A stretch of 64,000 bases of DNA from Drosophila persimilis (GCF_003286085.1 NW_020825536.1:1-64000); one strand, 5' to 3'; shown: positions 1-12,526, counted from the stretch's first letter. Numbers and translations are program-made. The notes: generated by a model not told the origin, from the sequence alone.

Positions 1-1003
1 GACCATTGAAAATAGGTATGTTAGTGGTCTGTGATCCGTTTTTACTGTAAAGTGTTTACCATAGATATATGGTCGAAAATGGGTAATTGCCCAATGAATT
101 GCTGCTAATTCCTGTTCTGTAGTACTTTTGTTACTTTCACCTTTTGTGAATGAACGTGATGCATATGCTAATGGGAGTTGGAGTCCGTTATGGTTTTGAG
201 TTAAAACCGCTCCACATGCTTGTTTACTAGCATCGGTGATTATGCAAAATTCTTTCTGAAAATCTGGGTACTGTAACAGAGTGGGTTCCATAAGTTTATC
301 TTTTAAATATTGGAATGCATTTTGACATTCAGTTGACCACTCAAAGGGGACATTCTTTTTACATAATCTAGTTATGTGCCGGGAATAGTCGGCGAAGTTT
401 TTAATAAAACGTCTATAATAATTGCAAAATGCAATAAATCGTCTAGCGCTGTCCGCATCATGTGGGACTGGATAGTTTTTGATGACGTCATATTTCTTGT
501 CATCTGGCAAGATTCCTTTATCTGTGCATTTATGACCAAGAAAGGTCACTTCATGCATAAAAAATGAACATTTTTGTGGATGTAATTTTAGGTTGTGTTT
601 CCTACATATCTCAAAAATATCTGTTAAGTTTTTAAGCATATGTTTTTCGGAACAACCCATGACTATTAGATCGTCCATATACAGGAAGGCTTGCGAAGCT
701 TCAAGTCCAGAGAATGCTATAGTCATCATTCTTTGAAATGAATTCGGCGCTATTTTTAAACCAAATGGTAGTCGCGTGAAGCGATATGAGCCATTGCTCG
801 TTGAAAAAGACGTTATATTTCGCGAACTTTCTTCTAGTTCGATTTGATGAAAACCTGACATTAAGTCAAGGCATGAGAAATACTTTGCTCTACCTAGTTG
901 ATCCAAAATGTCATCAATTCTAGGTAGTGGAAATTTGTCGGCCAGGAGTTTTTTGTTTATTTGACGATAGTCAACTACTAATCGCCATTTCTTTTGTTCT
1001 GAA
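1..1003 (-). pseudogene. Family A (mdg1/412-like) pol: RT and RNase H start, runs off the window
   Basis: Read on the minus strand, this encodes the palm of a Ty3/gypsy reverse transcriptase and runs into RNase H at the window edge. The YMDD catalytic box is at about 667-681. The same sequence occurs on the plus strand at 28400-28875 and 40542-41100. A deletion of about 190 bp at about 1000 joins the protease C-terminus to RT in another frame, so the polyprotein is broken. Upstream on this strand are the protease and then a DINE-1 insertion. This is a dead internal fragment; the 3' half lies outside the window. Confidence 0.85.
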
Positions 1004-1675
1004 CCCGGAAGGGTTTGTTGTGATTGATTCGGTTTCAAGCCCGAATACGTCACTAAAATTGGTACATAGTTTAGTTAATTGCTTCTTGAATTGTACTGGG
1101 AAATGTTTGCTTAATTCAGCTATGACAGTTTTTTCTCGGATTTTTTGAGTTGTTTGAATTACCTTGTAATTCGAAAGTGGTTCATATTGTATGTTATTTA
1201 TATGTACTAATTGGTTGGTACTGGTTGTATTCAGCAATCGGACAAATGTATTATTTTTTGAAGTTATTGTATTTGCTACATAAATACCATGTTGAATTTC
1301 CTGGTTTGGGATCAATATGGTTTCTATATCGGACGTTAATTCTATTTTTCTGACAACTTGTGATCTTGCTGGTAGAAGAATTGTATTGTTACCAGAACTG
1401 TATGTTATTGGAACATAAATTTTCATTTTTATATTATTTGGTCGTATTATTAACCAATCCTCTGCAGGTTTTAAGTCTATTAGGCAGTTTAATTCTTTTA
1501 TGAAATCAATGCCTATTATTCCATCACACGGAATTGCAAAATTTTGATTAACTAAATGGAAATTGTGTGGAATTATGTACTTATCCGTCTGTAGCTCTAT
1601 TAGGGTAAGGCCTTGGGATGTTATTATACCTTCCCCTATTCCTTGAATATCTATTTTATTATACCCGATACTCAA
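971..1675 (-). pseudogene. Family A protease region fragment
   Basis: This open stretch matches the protease-to-RT linker of the plus-strand copies at 9961-10518 and 27580-28200. The N-terminal part holding the catalytic DTGA box is missing because DINE-1 sequence begins there (about 1660). The first residues of the open frame are DINE-1-derived, not retroelement. The C-terminus runs out of frame after the 190-bp deletion near 1000. Inactive remnant. Confidence 0.85.
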
Positions 1676-2772
1676 AATGAGTATTGGGGTATATTAGATT
1701 TGTGGTAAAAGTGGATGTGTGTAACGTCCAGAAGGAATCGTTTCCGACCCTATAAAGTATATATATTCTTGATCAGCATCAATAGCCGAGTCGATTGAGC
1801 CCTGTCTGTCTGTCCGTCCGTCCGTCTGTCCGTCTGTCCGTCTGTCCGTCCCCTTCAGCGCCTAATGCTCAAAGACTATAAGAGCTAGAGCAACGATGTT
1901 TTGGATCCAGAATTCTGTGATATGTCACTGCTACAAAAATATTTCAAAACTTTGCCCCGCCCACTTCCGCCCCCACAAAGGGCGAAAATCTGTGGCATCC
2001 ACAATTTTAAAGATACGAGAAAACCAAAAACGCAGAATCGTAGAGAATGACTATATCTTCTAGAGTGCAAAATCTGAACCAGATCGTATAATTATTACAG
2101 CCAGAATCACGAAAACAATTTCACTTTTTCTCGCTCTGTCTCACTCTAACACACAGGTTTCATGGTCGGTTTTGCCAATTGCAAAATATGAGTTCAAGGA
2201 TCTCAGAACCTATAAAAGCCAGAGCAACCAAATTTGGTATCCACACTCCTGTGATATCGGACCTTGACCGTTTCCTGTCCAAATTTCGCCACACCCCCTT
2301 CCGCCCCCGCAAAGGACGAAAATCTGAGGCAACCACAAATCTCAGAGACTATTAAGGCTAGAGTAACCAAATTTGGTACACACACTCCTTTAAGATGTCA
2401 CTATAAAACGTATATCTCAGAATTTCGCCCCACCCCCATCCGCCCCCACAAAGGACGAAAATCTGTTGCATCCACAATATTGCAGATTTGAGAAAACTAA
2501 AAACGCAGAATCATAGATAATGACCATATCTATCAGATTGCTGAATCTGGATCAGATCAGATAATTTTTGTAGCCAAAAGGAACAAATCAATTTGCATTG
2601 GCTACGCAGCGCCCGACGTCACGCTCAGACTGATTTTCTGTCTCTCTCGCACGTACTCTTTGTCGTGTCGTTAAATATTAGCGGCGTCTGCCGGAGGAGA
2701 GCCATACTGCCTTAGTATCGGGTATAACCTTAGAGTTGCGGTGTCCGCAGCAACTCACAACGTTCCCCCTCG
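1660..2772 (+). mobile_element. DINE-1/INE-1-type Helitron-like repeat, copy 1
   Basis: It begins with TATACCCGATACTC next to its own inverted complement and carries the family's characteristic stretch around 1750-1800 (CGACCCTATAAAGTATATAT, a TTGATCAGCATCAATAGCCG stretch). A CTGTC/CGTC microsatellite follows (1801-1855). It ends with a hairpin, GAGTTGC and GCAACTC arms at 2732-2758, then ACAACGTTCCCCCTCG and a T run. No target duplication is visible, as expected for Helitron-like elements. Family A sequence on the left is protease and on the right is leader, so the copy sits at a deletion junction. No coding capacity. Confidence 0.85.
1801..1855 (+). repeat. CTGTCCGT microsatellite inside DINE-1
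   Basis: Tandem CTGT/CCGT tetranucleotide units form the variable simple repeat typical of DINE-1. The same array, in the opposite orientation, is at about 18857-18900, 31896-31945, 42570-42630 and 56100-56135 with differing unit numbers. Confidence 0.9.
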
Positions 2773-2780
2773 TTTTTTTT

Positions 2781-2856
2781 TTTCATTGATATACTTTGGT
2801 CTGATATTCCTCCTTTGTCATTGCCAAGTCCTCTATGTTCGTTTTTAAACTCTATC
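2781..2856. repeat. Left arm of a 76-bp inverted repeat
   Basis: The sequence from TTGATATACTTTGG to about TAAACTCTATC is the reverse complement of 4100-4175. The two arms flank the minus-strand family A leader (2836-4094), giving a fold-back arrangement of about 1.4 kb. In the intact leader copies the stretch ending in GATAGAGTTTAAAA is followed by different sequence, so the arms come from a rearranged template. Confidence 0.8.
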
Positions 2857-3322
2857 TAAATTTTTTTTAATTATTTGCTATTCATTTATTCTTTTCAATA
2901 ATAAAAAAAATTACTAAAAAATCTTTTTTTTTCTCATGGACACACATATCTATATACCCTTCCTTTTTTTTTTACTCTTTAAAATTTCATCAATATAAAT
3001 TATTATTTTTTTTATATATATTTGATCAAAATGAAGGAAGAAAAAAAAATGTTAAGGGACATGTGATCGATTTACAGGTTTTTCATTATATAATTCAACA
3101 TCGATCACATGGTTTTAGTAATAGCCTAACAGAGGTTAGTATTTTCAAGTTGCACTTTAAGGGTGCTTCAACTCGAGATAGAAAATTATAATTATTGGCA
3201 ATATGAGGCATGGCATTTCTGCAGCTCAATTGCGTTACTTCGCTCTTTTATTGGCGAAGTTGTTTATTGATTTCCTTGATGCGCTCTTGGCAGCGCTGTC
3301 GGTCCTCTTCATTTGTATATGT

Positions 3323-3571
3323 TTATTCCAGGTCCCGCTCCAGACGTCGTTGTTGAAGCAGCCGTTTGATCCGGCCGCCCCTCTTTGTTTTCTTCCTGGG
3401 GCGTTTTTCTTGTCTTGCCCTGTACTCAGCTATTGTGAGTGGGCGTGGTCCATCGTTTGGATACACTTCTAAGGCCTCTTGTAGGCTGAGTGCGTCCCTT
3501 TGCTCGGTAGGAGCAGCGTCGGCGAAGTCTGGTGCATTTTCTGCTGCTGGAGTGTTTGTGTTACTGTCCAT
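3323..3571 (-). CDS. Family A leader ORF, 82-aa basic protein
   Basis: The ORF begins at ATG 3571 and ends at TAA 3323. The N-terminal half is acidic and alanine-rich. The C-terminal third is strongly basic (KRPRKKTKRGGRIKR, about residues 57-71) and could bind nucleic acid or act as a nuclear localisation signal; that is inference from composition. The related plus-strand leader at 24915-25060 keeps the middle (SLQEAL, TIAEYRARQ) but is disrupted in an A run. The 7.6-kb copy has lost this region. I do not recognise a characterised family. Whether it is translated is unknown. Confidence 0.45.
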   Translation of the reverse strand: MDSNTNTPAAENAPDFADAAPTEQRDALSLQEALEVYPNDGPRPLTIAEYRARQEKRPRKKTKRGGRIKRLLQQRRLERDLE

Positions 3572-4077
3572 CGACGGTGCAAGGGGCGGTCCTATGCCAC
3601 TCGCACTTATATTATTGGTCCTTGCTGGGTCTGGTGGGGGCCGGTGCTGGTCTTCGCACAGGTTTTTATATTGCGTGTACGCTCTTTGTAGCGCGGGCTG
3701 TTAAATCTCCTTGGGTATTATATATTCCTGGCCGCATTGTAGTCCCCAAAGTTAAGGATATAAATTATAATGCAACATGGGTTTGTGCGTAATATCGTCG
3801 GCAGTCGTGCATGGGTCTGGCGAAACGGCTGGTTTGGCTTTCTGCTGGGTTTTTTCCTTGGCACTGGCACTGGGGACAACACTATTTCAATAGTTTTTCC
3901 AATTCATCAATTTTCTTTTGACTTGGTCCGATTTTTTTTTTTTTAAACAAAATCACATATTATTATATTTTTTTCCGGCCATTCTTTGTCTTTATTATTT
4001 TTGACACTTTTTTGAAAAAATTTTTCTCCTTTTTTTTTTCAATCCTTAGATTGATCCATCGCGTAGGACATATATGG

Positions 4078-4094
4078 TCCTGTCACGGTCGCCA
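4078..4094 (-). other. Primer-binding site, tRNA-Arg type (family A)
   Basis: The minus strand reads TGGCGACCGTGACAGGA, complementary to the 3' end of a Drosophila tRNA-Arg and characteristic of mdg1/412. No LTR adjoins it here; a 5-nt filler and an inverted repeat arm follow. Confidence 0.9.
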
Positions 4095-4099
4095 TGCGT

Positions 4100-4175
4100 G
4101 ATAGAGTTTAAAAACGAACATAGAGGACTTGGCAATGACAAAGGAGGAATATCAGACCAAAGTATATCAATGAAA
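4100..4175. repeat. Right arm of the 76-bp inverted repeat
   Basis: Reverse complement of 2781-2856. It contains a tiny ATG-started frame (MTKEEYQTKVYQ) that stops before a poly-A run. It lies directly beside the minus-strand primer site, where the LTR should be. Confidence 0.8.
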
Positions 4176-4179
4176 AAAA

Positions 4180-4789
4180 AAAAACAAAAAAAAAAGAACA
4201 AATAAAAAAAATACACTAAAACAAAAAAAAAAAGCAAGACTAACCTAAATGTGACCTAGTAGATAATGTATCAGGACAACTGCAAAAACTCTGAAAAAAA
4301 ATCGTACAAAAAAAAAAAATAAAAACTTCAAAATTCATTGGTGTGTGTGTCCAGTTCGTGTAATCGCCGACGCGCCAGGTCCCCACCTCAGCCCCGTGCC
4401 ACACGGAACCGTCTCCTCTCCGTCCCTGACCCAGCCATCAGTGGGTAGACGGGCATCGGTAGCACCAGCTCCGGGTCAGGCCAAGGCCGACTTCCAACAC
4501 GGCCAGATGGTAAAGCACAAGCAGCACGCTCTCGTGAGCGGCGCCCCCTCGTCGCCCTCCGCCCTAAGGGGCTTGCGCGCTGAGAACGGCCGGCGGTGGC
4601 ACTGCGGTACGGTCCGAGTCTGGCTGGACAGGATAGGCACAACCGTCTCGGACCGGACCATAATGGATGAGGTGCGTCCACAAAAATAACCATAGAGATG
4701 TTTAAGGCAAATTCTAAATGAACAAAAGTATAAACCAAAAACAATTGTAACGAGAAACAAACGAATTCCCTATAAAGGCAAAGAGCAAA
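4180..4789. other. Unassigned A-rich then GC-rich segment
   Basis: An A-rich run (4170-4330) is followed by about 360 bp of GC-rich sequence (4340-4690) unlike every other segment in the window, then about 100 bp of A/T-rich sequence joining family A pol through the shared AAAAACTATCC at about 4789. The GC-rich part is single-copy here. It could be a captured host exon or part of an unrelated element. Confidence 0.5.
4345..4689 (+). CDS. Unrecognised ORF in the GC-rich island, 114 codons
   Basis: This frame is open across the whole GC-rich island and ends at TAA just before A/T-rich sequence. The other two forward frames have stops. The predicted protein is rich in P, A, S and R with no motif I recognise, and the apparent start may not be real. 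GC content alone can keep a frame open, so coding status is doubtful. No neighbour suggests a role. Confidence 0.25.
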   Translation: MCPVRVIADAPGPHLSPVPHGTVSSPSLTQPSVGRRASVAPAPGQAKADFQHGQMVKHKQHALVSGAPSSPSALRGLRAENGRRWHCGTVRVWLDRIGTTVSDRTIMDEVRPQK

Positions 4790-5725
4790 AACTATCCAGT
4801 CCCACATGATGCGGACAGCGCTAGACGATTTATTGCATTTTGCAATTATTATAGACGTTTTATTAAAAACTTCGCCGACTATTCCCGGCACATAACTAGA
4901 TTATGTAAAAAGAATGTCCCCTTTGAGTGGTCAACTGAATGTCAAAATGCATTCCAATATTTAAAAGATAAACTTATGGAACCCACTCTGTTACAGTACC
5001 CAGATTTTCAGAAAGAATTTTGCATAATCACCGATGCTAGTAAACAAGCATGTGGAGCGGTTTTAACTCAAAACCATAACGGACTCCAACTCCCATTAGC
5101 ATATGCATCACGTTCATTCACAAAAGGTGAAAGTAACAAAAGTACTACAGAACAGGAATTAGCAGCAATTCATTGGGCAATTACCCATTTTCGACCATAT
5201 ATCTATGGTAAACACTTTACAGTAAAAACGGATCACAGACCACTAACATACCTATTTTCAATGGTCAATCCTAGCTCAAAACTCACACGCATGCGGCTCG
5301 AATTAGAAGAATACGACTTTACAGTCGAGTATCTAAAGGGTAAAGATAATCATGTAGCAGATGCGTTATCAAGAATAACCATCACAGACCTAAAAAACAT
5401 ACAAAATACGAATAAAGTCCTGAAAGTCACTACCAGGCAACTGAGTAGACAGAAATCCTGCGCAGGAAAAGAACAAATAGAATTGCCTAGGCAATCTCTA
5501 ACAAAAGCTTCAAAGCCCAACGTATATGAAGTCATCAACAATGACGAAGTACGTAAAGTAGTGACCTTGCATGTAAATAATAATTTATGTTTTTTCAAAC
5601 ATGGAAAAAAAATTACTGCAAGATATGATGTTAGCGATTTGTATACTAATGGAACCCTTGACTTAGGTCAGTTTTTCCAAAGGCTTGAAACGCAAGCCGG
5701 TAAACAAAAAATCAGCAATCTTTGA
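4790..5725 (+). pseudogene. Family A pol: RT thumb and RNase H
   Basis: This continues the RT C-terminal region, then RNase H: an IITDASK box at about 5026-5046, a TEQELAAIHWA helix (about 5147-5180), TDHRPLT, and DNHVADALSR at about 5347-5376. A deletion of about 26 bp near 5716, relative to the copy at 41520-41545, shifts the frame before integrase. The 5' end is a recombination joint, not an insertion end. Together with 5685-7599 it forms the 3' half of a family A element. Confidence 0.85.
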
Positions 5726-6866
5726 ATACATTTCAATAGATAATTTTAAAAATATGGGCAATAAAATATTACGAACAATAAGAGTAGCGCTACTCAACCC
5801 GGTGACCCTAATTAAAAATGAAAAAGAAAAAGAAGCAATACTGTCTACATTACATGATGATCCCATACAAGGAGGACATACAGGCATAACAAAAACCTTG
5901 GCCAAGGTCAAAAGACATTATTTTTGGAAAGGTATGACTAAAGAAATAACCAATTACATACGAAAATGTCCAAAATGCCAAAAAGCTAAAGTAACCAAGC
6001 ACACAATAACTCCATTGACTATTACAGAAACACCATACATGGCTTTTGATAGGGTAATAGTGGATACGATCGGTCCACTTCCTAAATCAGAACAAGGAAA
6101 TGAATATGCAGTCACCTTAATATGTGACCTGACAAAATACCTTGTCGCCATACCCATTAGAAACAAAAGTGCAAATACAGTAGCTAAAGCTATTTTTGAA
6201 AATTTTATTCTAAAGTACGGTCCAATGAAGACGTTCATTACGGACATGGGAACAGAATATAAAAATTCAATAATTGAAGACTTATGTAAAAATCTAAACA
6301 TCAAAAACATAACTTCTACTGCACATCATCACCAGACTGTAGGAACCGTGGAGCGAAGCCACAGAACATTTAACGAATTCATACGCTCATACATCTCAGC
6401 TGACAAATCAGATTGGGATGTATGGCTGCAATACTTCGTATATTGTTTTAATACAACCCCCTCTATGGCACATGATTATTGTCCATATGAGCTAGTTTTC
6501 GGTAAGACTTCAAACTTACCAGTTCAATTTAATACTATAGATAGAATAGCACCTCTATATAACATAGATGATTACTCTAAAGAGAGTAAATATAGATTAG
6601 AAATAGCATATAAACGAGCAAGGATTATGCTCGAGGAGCATAAAATTAAAAATAAACAGCTATATGACTTAAAGTTAAAAGATTTAAATTTAGCTGTAGG
6701 AGAAAAAGTTTTATTAAAAAATGAAACAGGACATAAGCTAGATTTTAAATATATAGGACCATATAGAGTAGAAAGTATCGGAGAAAGAGATAACGTCATA
6801 ATCTCCGATAATAAAAACAAAACTCAGAAAGTACATAAGGATAGGTTAAAGATTTGCAATTATTAA
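5685..6866 (+). pseudogene. Family A integrase (near-intact 3' part of pol)
   Basis: Integrase begins around 5800. It has a zinc-binding HHCC region (GGHTGITKT to CPKCQ, 5875-5980), the DD-E core with D in VDTIGPL (about 6061), D in TDMGTEY (about 6241) and E in VGTVERSH (about 6350), and a C-terminal GPY module (KYIGPYRV, about 6749). Translation stops at 6866, and no env follows, as expected for mdg1/412. It is out of frame with RNase H because of the upstream deletion. The other integrase copy (52845-55141) is shredded, so this is the best copy of the domain for family A. Confidence 0.88.
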
Positions 6867-7113
6867 TCATTTTTAGTATGGCCATACATAAATATAAACC
6901 ATAAAAATATACTACTCTGCATTTATATTCAAATAACTTTTAAATTTTATCAATATTAATTAAAGTTCAATATTCTAATAATTGACTAAAAAGAAAAAAA
7001 AATATATATATATAAATTGTCTTTTTAAGAATACATAACTCGTATACATATATAGTAAAAGCTAAAAATAAAATAACTTCATTATATTACGTTATTTTTC
7101 AAAAGGAGGGAGA
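6867..7113 (+). other. Family A 3' untranslated region and polypurine tract
   Basis: About 235 bp of A/T-rich non-coding sequence ends with the polypurine tract AAAAGGAGGGAGA (7101-7113) immediately before the LTR. The same arrangement occurs at 56276-56478. Confidence 0.85.
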
Positions 7114-7599
7114 TGTAGTATGCTCATATTAAAGTAAAGTAAAGTATTCATTATTACGAATACCCACTGTACCGACGGTACTTAAAGAATACACACTGTA
7201 ACACTTTGTTTCAGTGTTTACGTAACAATAAAGTCCCAGACATTCTGGGTGATCGTATTACGATTCACTCAAGAATGCCTCGAGCGACCCAAGTGCAGCG
7301 TCAGCATGTTCCCATGACTTGACGGCACTAATATACATGCATACACACATATATCTTCCCTCGCGCTCTCGCTGCCAACAGCGCTGAGCATATTCACACA
7401 TATACATACTAACATATAAGAGATAAGAACACATAGTTCTGCCGCTCCGCTGCCGGCGTCACTGGCAGCGCAGCTCCGCGGCTTTTGGCTTACAAAAGCC
7501 CAAAACACAATTGTAAAATTGAGAACATAAACGACAATAAAAGAGATCGGAGGGTTGAGCCCCAACGATCCAGAAAAACGGATTGAACATCGATTTACA
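7114..7599 (+). repeat. Family A LTR shared by two half elements
   Basis: The LTR starts TGTAGTATGC and ends TTTACA, 486 bp, with AATAAA at about 7229 and again near 7540. It is preceded by integrase, 3' UTR and polypurine tract, and followed directly by a primer-binding site, leader and gag. So it is at once the 3' LTR of the left half and the 5' LTR of the right half. It lacks about 18 bp near its 5' end compared with the LTRs at 23843 and 56479. Confidence 0.9.
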
Positions 7600-7616
7600 T
7601 GGCGACCGTGACAGGA
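7600..7616 (+). other. Primer-binding site, tRNA-Arg type (family A)
   Basis: TGGCGACCGTGACAGGA directly follows the LTR end. It is complementary to the 3' end of Drosophila tRNA-Arg, the known primer of mdg1 and 412. Confidence 0.93.
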
Positions 7617-7816
7617 CCATATATGTCCTACGCGATGGATCAATCTAAGGATTGAAAAAAAAAAGGAAGGGTATATAGATATGTGTGTCCATGAGAAAAA
7701 AAAAATTTTTTTTATTGAAAAGAATAAATGAATAGCATATAATAAAAAAAAAAAAAAAAATAAAAATAAAAAACTCCAACATTGTAGAAACCAATTTTTG
7801 AGAGAAAATCATCACC
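7617..7816 (+). other. Shortened family A leader
   Basis: This is about 200 bp of A-rich leader, against about 1.2 kb in the copies at 2836-4094 and 24345-25531. The segment carrying the 82-codon leader ORF is deleted. Confidence 0.8.
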
Positions 7817-8044
7817 ATGGGTTGGTTCGGTTCTGACGATAGTCAGACCAAAGACAATACGGCCAATGTGGTCAATAATGTCAAAATAATAGACCACAGG
7901 GATGATCTCAATGCACTCTGGTTATTACTTCTGATTTTAACCATTGTCAGTGTTTTACAATTCCTTTTAACATTGTATGTAAAACATAATAAGATAATTA
8001 AAAAGAGATATATGAGTAGGGCAAACAATTCAGATAGAGTTTAA
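7817..8044 (+). CDS. Family A micro-ORF 1: small membrane protein, 75 aa
   Basis: ATG at 7817 in a good context (CACCATGGG). Residues about 32-53 are a hydrophobic membrane-spanning segment (LWLLLLILTIVSVLQFLLTL) followed by basic residues, suggesting one transmembrane helix with a cytosolic basic tail. The copy at 25532 keeps the frame despite a 6-nt deletion and one substitution (73 aa). From recall, small ORFs ahead of gag are a feature of mdg1/412-type elements; their function is unknown. It is followed by an A run and two more micro-ORFs. Confidence 0.65.
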   Translation: MGWFGSDDSQTKDNTANVVNNVKIIDHRDDLNALWLLLLILTIVSVLQFLLTLYVKHNKIIKKRYMSRANNSDRV

Positions 8045-8172
8045 AAAAAAAAAAAAAAAAAAAAATTGGTCTCAACGACCCCTAGGAGCATAATAGAGCT
8101 CGAATACATGTACATGGGTACACTTCAGGTAGAATTCCCGCCTTTAATACATTGTTACAAAGACAAAATAAA

Positions 8173-8292
8173 ATGTCTCGTAGAACAGCAGCAGCCATTA
8201 GGGCTACCCACGATAGGAATGAAAATTTCGAATATAGAGCTAAAGCAATCTTAGCCGCATTCCCCAATCCAATTAGCATATACGAGTTCTAA
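8173..8292 (+). CDS. Family A micro-ORF 2, 39 aa
   Basis: ATG 8173 to TAA 8290-8292. The product is small, basic and alanine-rich (starts MSRRTAAAIRA). The second copy at 25870 keeps the first 30 residues with one change, but a 30-bp deletion gives it a different C-terminus. The start context AAAATGTC is favourable in insects. Too short for domain assignment. Confidence 0.5.
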   Translation: MSRRTAAAIRATHDRNENFEYRAKAILAAFPNPISIYEF

Positions 8293-8301
8293 TACTCATA
8301 T

Positions 8302-8481
8302 ATGAACGAATATAATTTACCTTTTTCACCACTAATTCATTGTGATGCCACACAAAAGGGTATCGTATTATCAACCATACCCGGCATCCTCGTAAACAGC
8401 CAAATAATAGAAAATGAAATTTTAGGAAGAATTGTGATTGCTAATGTTAGATTGTCTCCCAATCGGAATGGACAACATTAA
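8302..8481 (+). CDS. Family A micro-ORF 3, 59 aa
   Basis: ATG 8302 to TAA 8479-8481, ten bases before the next ATG, that of gag at 8491. The second copy at 25973-26152 is the same length with almost no amino-acid change. The tight head-to-tail packing of three micro-ORFs and gag suggests reinitiation or leaky scanning on one RNA. No recognisable domain. Confidence 0.5.
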   Translation: MNEYNLPFSPLIHCDATQKGIVLSTIPGILVNSQIIENEILGRIVIANVRLSPNRNGQH

Positions 8482-8490
8482 AAAACACAT

Positions 8491-9805
8491 ATGGACTGGC
8501 TTACGATCTGCGCTAAAGTTTGCACTCTAAGAGCAGAATTCGATAAGTCATACAAATGCTTAACGCAGAACAGACCTACACAAAATAGTACGGTCATTAA
8601 ACATACAACTAATTTGGTAAAGATATATAATGAGGTCAGAGAACTTTTTCTAGAAAACAGACAAAGACTTACTGATATACATTGGTTTCAATCTACAGAC
8701 GTCTTCAAACGTCTAAGGGAACGATTAGTATTCGTTAAAGAAAAATTCAATCTAGACATACACATCCCAAATCTTCTAAACACAGCTGCGACATATATAC
8801 CAGCTGTAGAATCGGAATCAAGGCCAATAAGTCCCAGGCCCCCGAATGTAAAAAATATTATCATTATATCGGAAGACGATTCTCGATCAAATAGATCGAA
8901 CCATCCGGTGAACGACGACAAACCGTCGACTAGTTCAGCAAACAGCGTGGTTGGGCAAGAACCAACCACAATGGCAGACGAAACAATTGCCCAACGGGCA
9001 TATATCAAAGATATTTCGCACGCCATTCCGGAATTTAATGGACAGAAACTCCATTTACAAAGATTCATTACGGCAGTCAAATTGGTCGATCTAACGAAAG
9101 GACCATACGAAAATTTAGCTATAGAAGTAATTAAATCAAAAGTAATAGGAACTACATTGTATAAAATACAAGATGAAACCACCATTAGCGCAATAATAAA
9201 GAAATTGCAAGACACTATTGTCGGAGAGTCATCAGATAAAGGCTAAAATGGCAAAAGTATGCCAAAAAGGCAAAACAGCCGCCCAATTCACAACAGAGAT
9301 TGATGATATGAGAAAACTTCTAGAAGCATCATACATTGATGAGGGTTTGCCAGCGGAACACGCCGATAAGTTCAGCTGCAAAGAGGCCATTAGTACAATG
9401 GTTAAAAATTGCGAGCACGGCAGACTCAAAACAATACTAGAAGCAGGCACATTCCCAACAATGAATGATGCCGTAGCAAAATATATACAGGGTAGTACAG
9501 AGATGACTGGTAGCGCAAGTTCAATATTGTACACCAGACAAGGACAAGTCTACCGCGGTAGTAACTTTCGAGGTAACTATCGTGGTGGAGGAAATGGTCG
9601 TGGTTACAACCACAACCATATTTACAACAACAATAGTTATAATAACAATAGAGGTCGTGTTGGCTATAGGGGAAATAACCGTAATAACGGTGGAACCTAT
9701 AACAACCAAAGATACAATAGCAATGGAAACACACGACAGAACAATGTTCGTGTTACCCAGACAGCTTCGGGAAACTCCCAAGATCCTTTAGATACACTAA
9801 ATTAA
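8491..9805 (+). pseudogene. Family A gag, frameshifted
   Basis: Gag starts at ATG 8491 (MDWLTICAKV) and runs in frame to about 9237. A 5-nt deletion (TGTTA missing after TCATCAGA, compare 26880-26890) then shifts the frame, and gag continues as 9218-9805. An internal Met at about 8971 begins the capsid-like part. The C-terminus is rich in Gly, Asn and Arg (about 9550-9750, RGG and RGNNRNN patches) instead of CCHC zinc knuckles, as in mdg1-type gag. Pol overlaps the gag end in the -1 frame. Confidence 0.82.
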
Positions 9806-12333
<2,528 letters not shown>

Positions 12334-12522
12334 GACTAAGTGACTTAATTGACTTAACTGTCAATGCAAGCCAATACCGTAACTTGTGTTACCCAGCCAC
12401 TTTACAGCCATGTCTGCTACTACACATATGTAGATAAGCAGTAGGCGCCACACTTATTGTATAATATGCCATTTCAACGGTATAAACAAAATAAAAACAA
12501 CTCTCTCATTTGAGAGACTGTC
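12334..12522 (+). other. Downstream tail of the Rho-kinase segment
   Basis: About 190 bp of A/T-rich sequence not matched elsewhere in the window. It contains AATAAA at about 12488-12494, which could end a transcript of the kinase ORF. I see no recognisable gene. Confidence 0.4.
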
Positions 12523-12526
12523 AGTT
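12521..12526 (+). promoter_or_regulatory. Possible initiator of a jockey-clade element
   Basis: TCAGTT matches the insect initiator consensus TCAKTY, and jockey-clade elements start transcription at their first bases. It lies about 150 bp upstream of gag-like sequence. The match is short. Confidence 0.3.

Larger units (their letters stand above)
2836..4094 (-). mobile_element. Family A 5' leader, minus strand
   Basis: Minus-strand leader matching the plus-strand leaders at 7600-7816 and 24345-25531. It starts at the primer-binding site (4078-4094), passes an A/T-rich stretch and an 82-codon ORF, and ends in the A-rich tract before where the micro-ORFs should be. The membrane micro-ORF and gag are absent. 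The LTR that should lie to the right of the primer site is also missing. Confidence 0.8.

Noticed and set aside
1801..1855. Candidate CRISPR-like or satellite array
   Set aside because: This is a simple CTGT/CCGT microsatellite that belongs to DINE-1; no spacers.
2264..2491. 60-75 codon frames repeated at 31255, 41932 and 55461
   Set aside because: They recur only because the DINE-1 repeat recurs. Frames differ by indels and have no start context or motif.
5685..6866. Possible env gene downstream of family A pol
   Set aside because: After the integrase stop at 6866 only about 235 bp of A/T-rich sequence precede the polypurine tract, so there is no room for env.
7600..7616. A tRNA gene next to the LTR
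   Set aside because: Only the 17-nt complement of a tRNA 3' end is present; no cloverleaf, so it is a primer-binding site.
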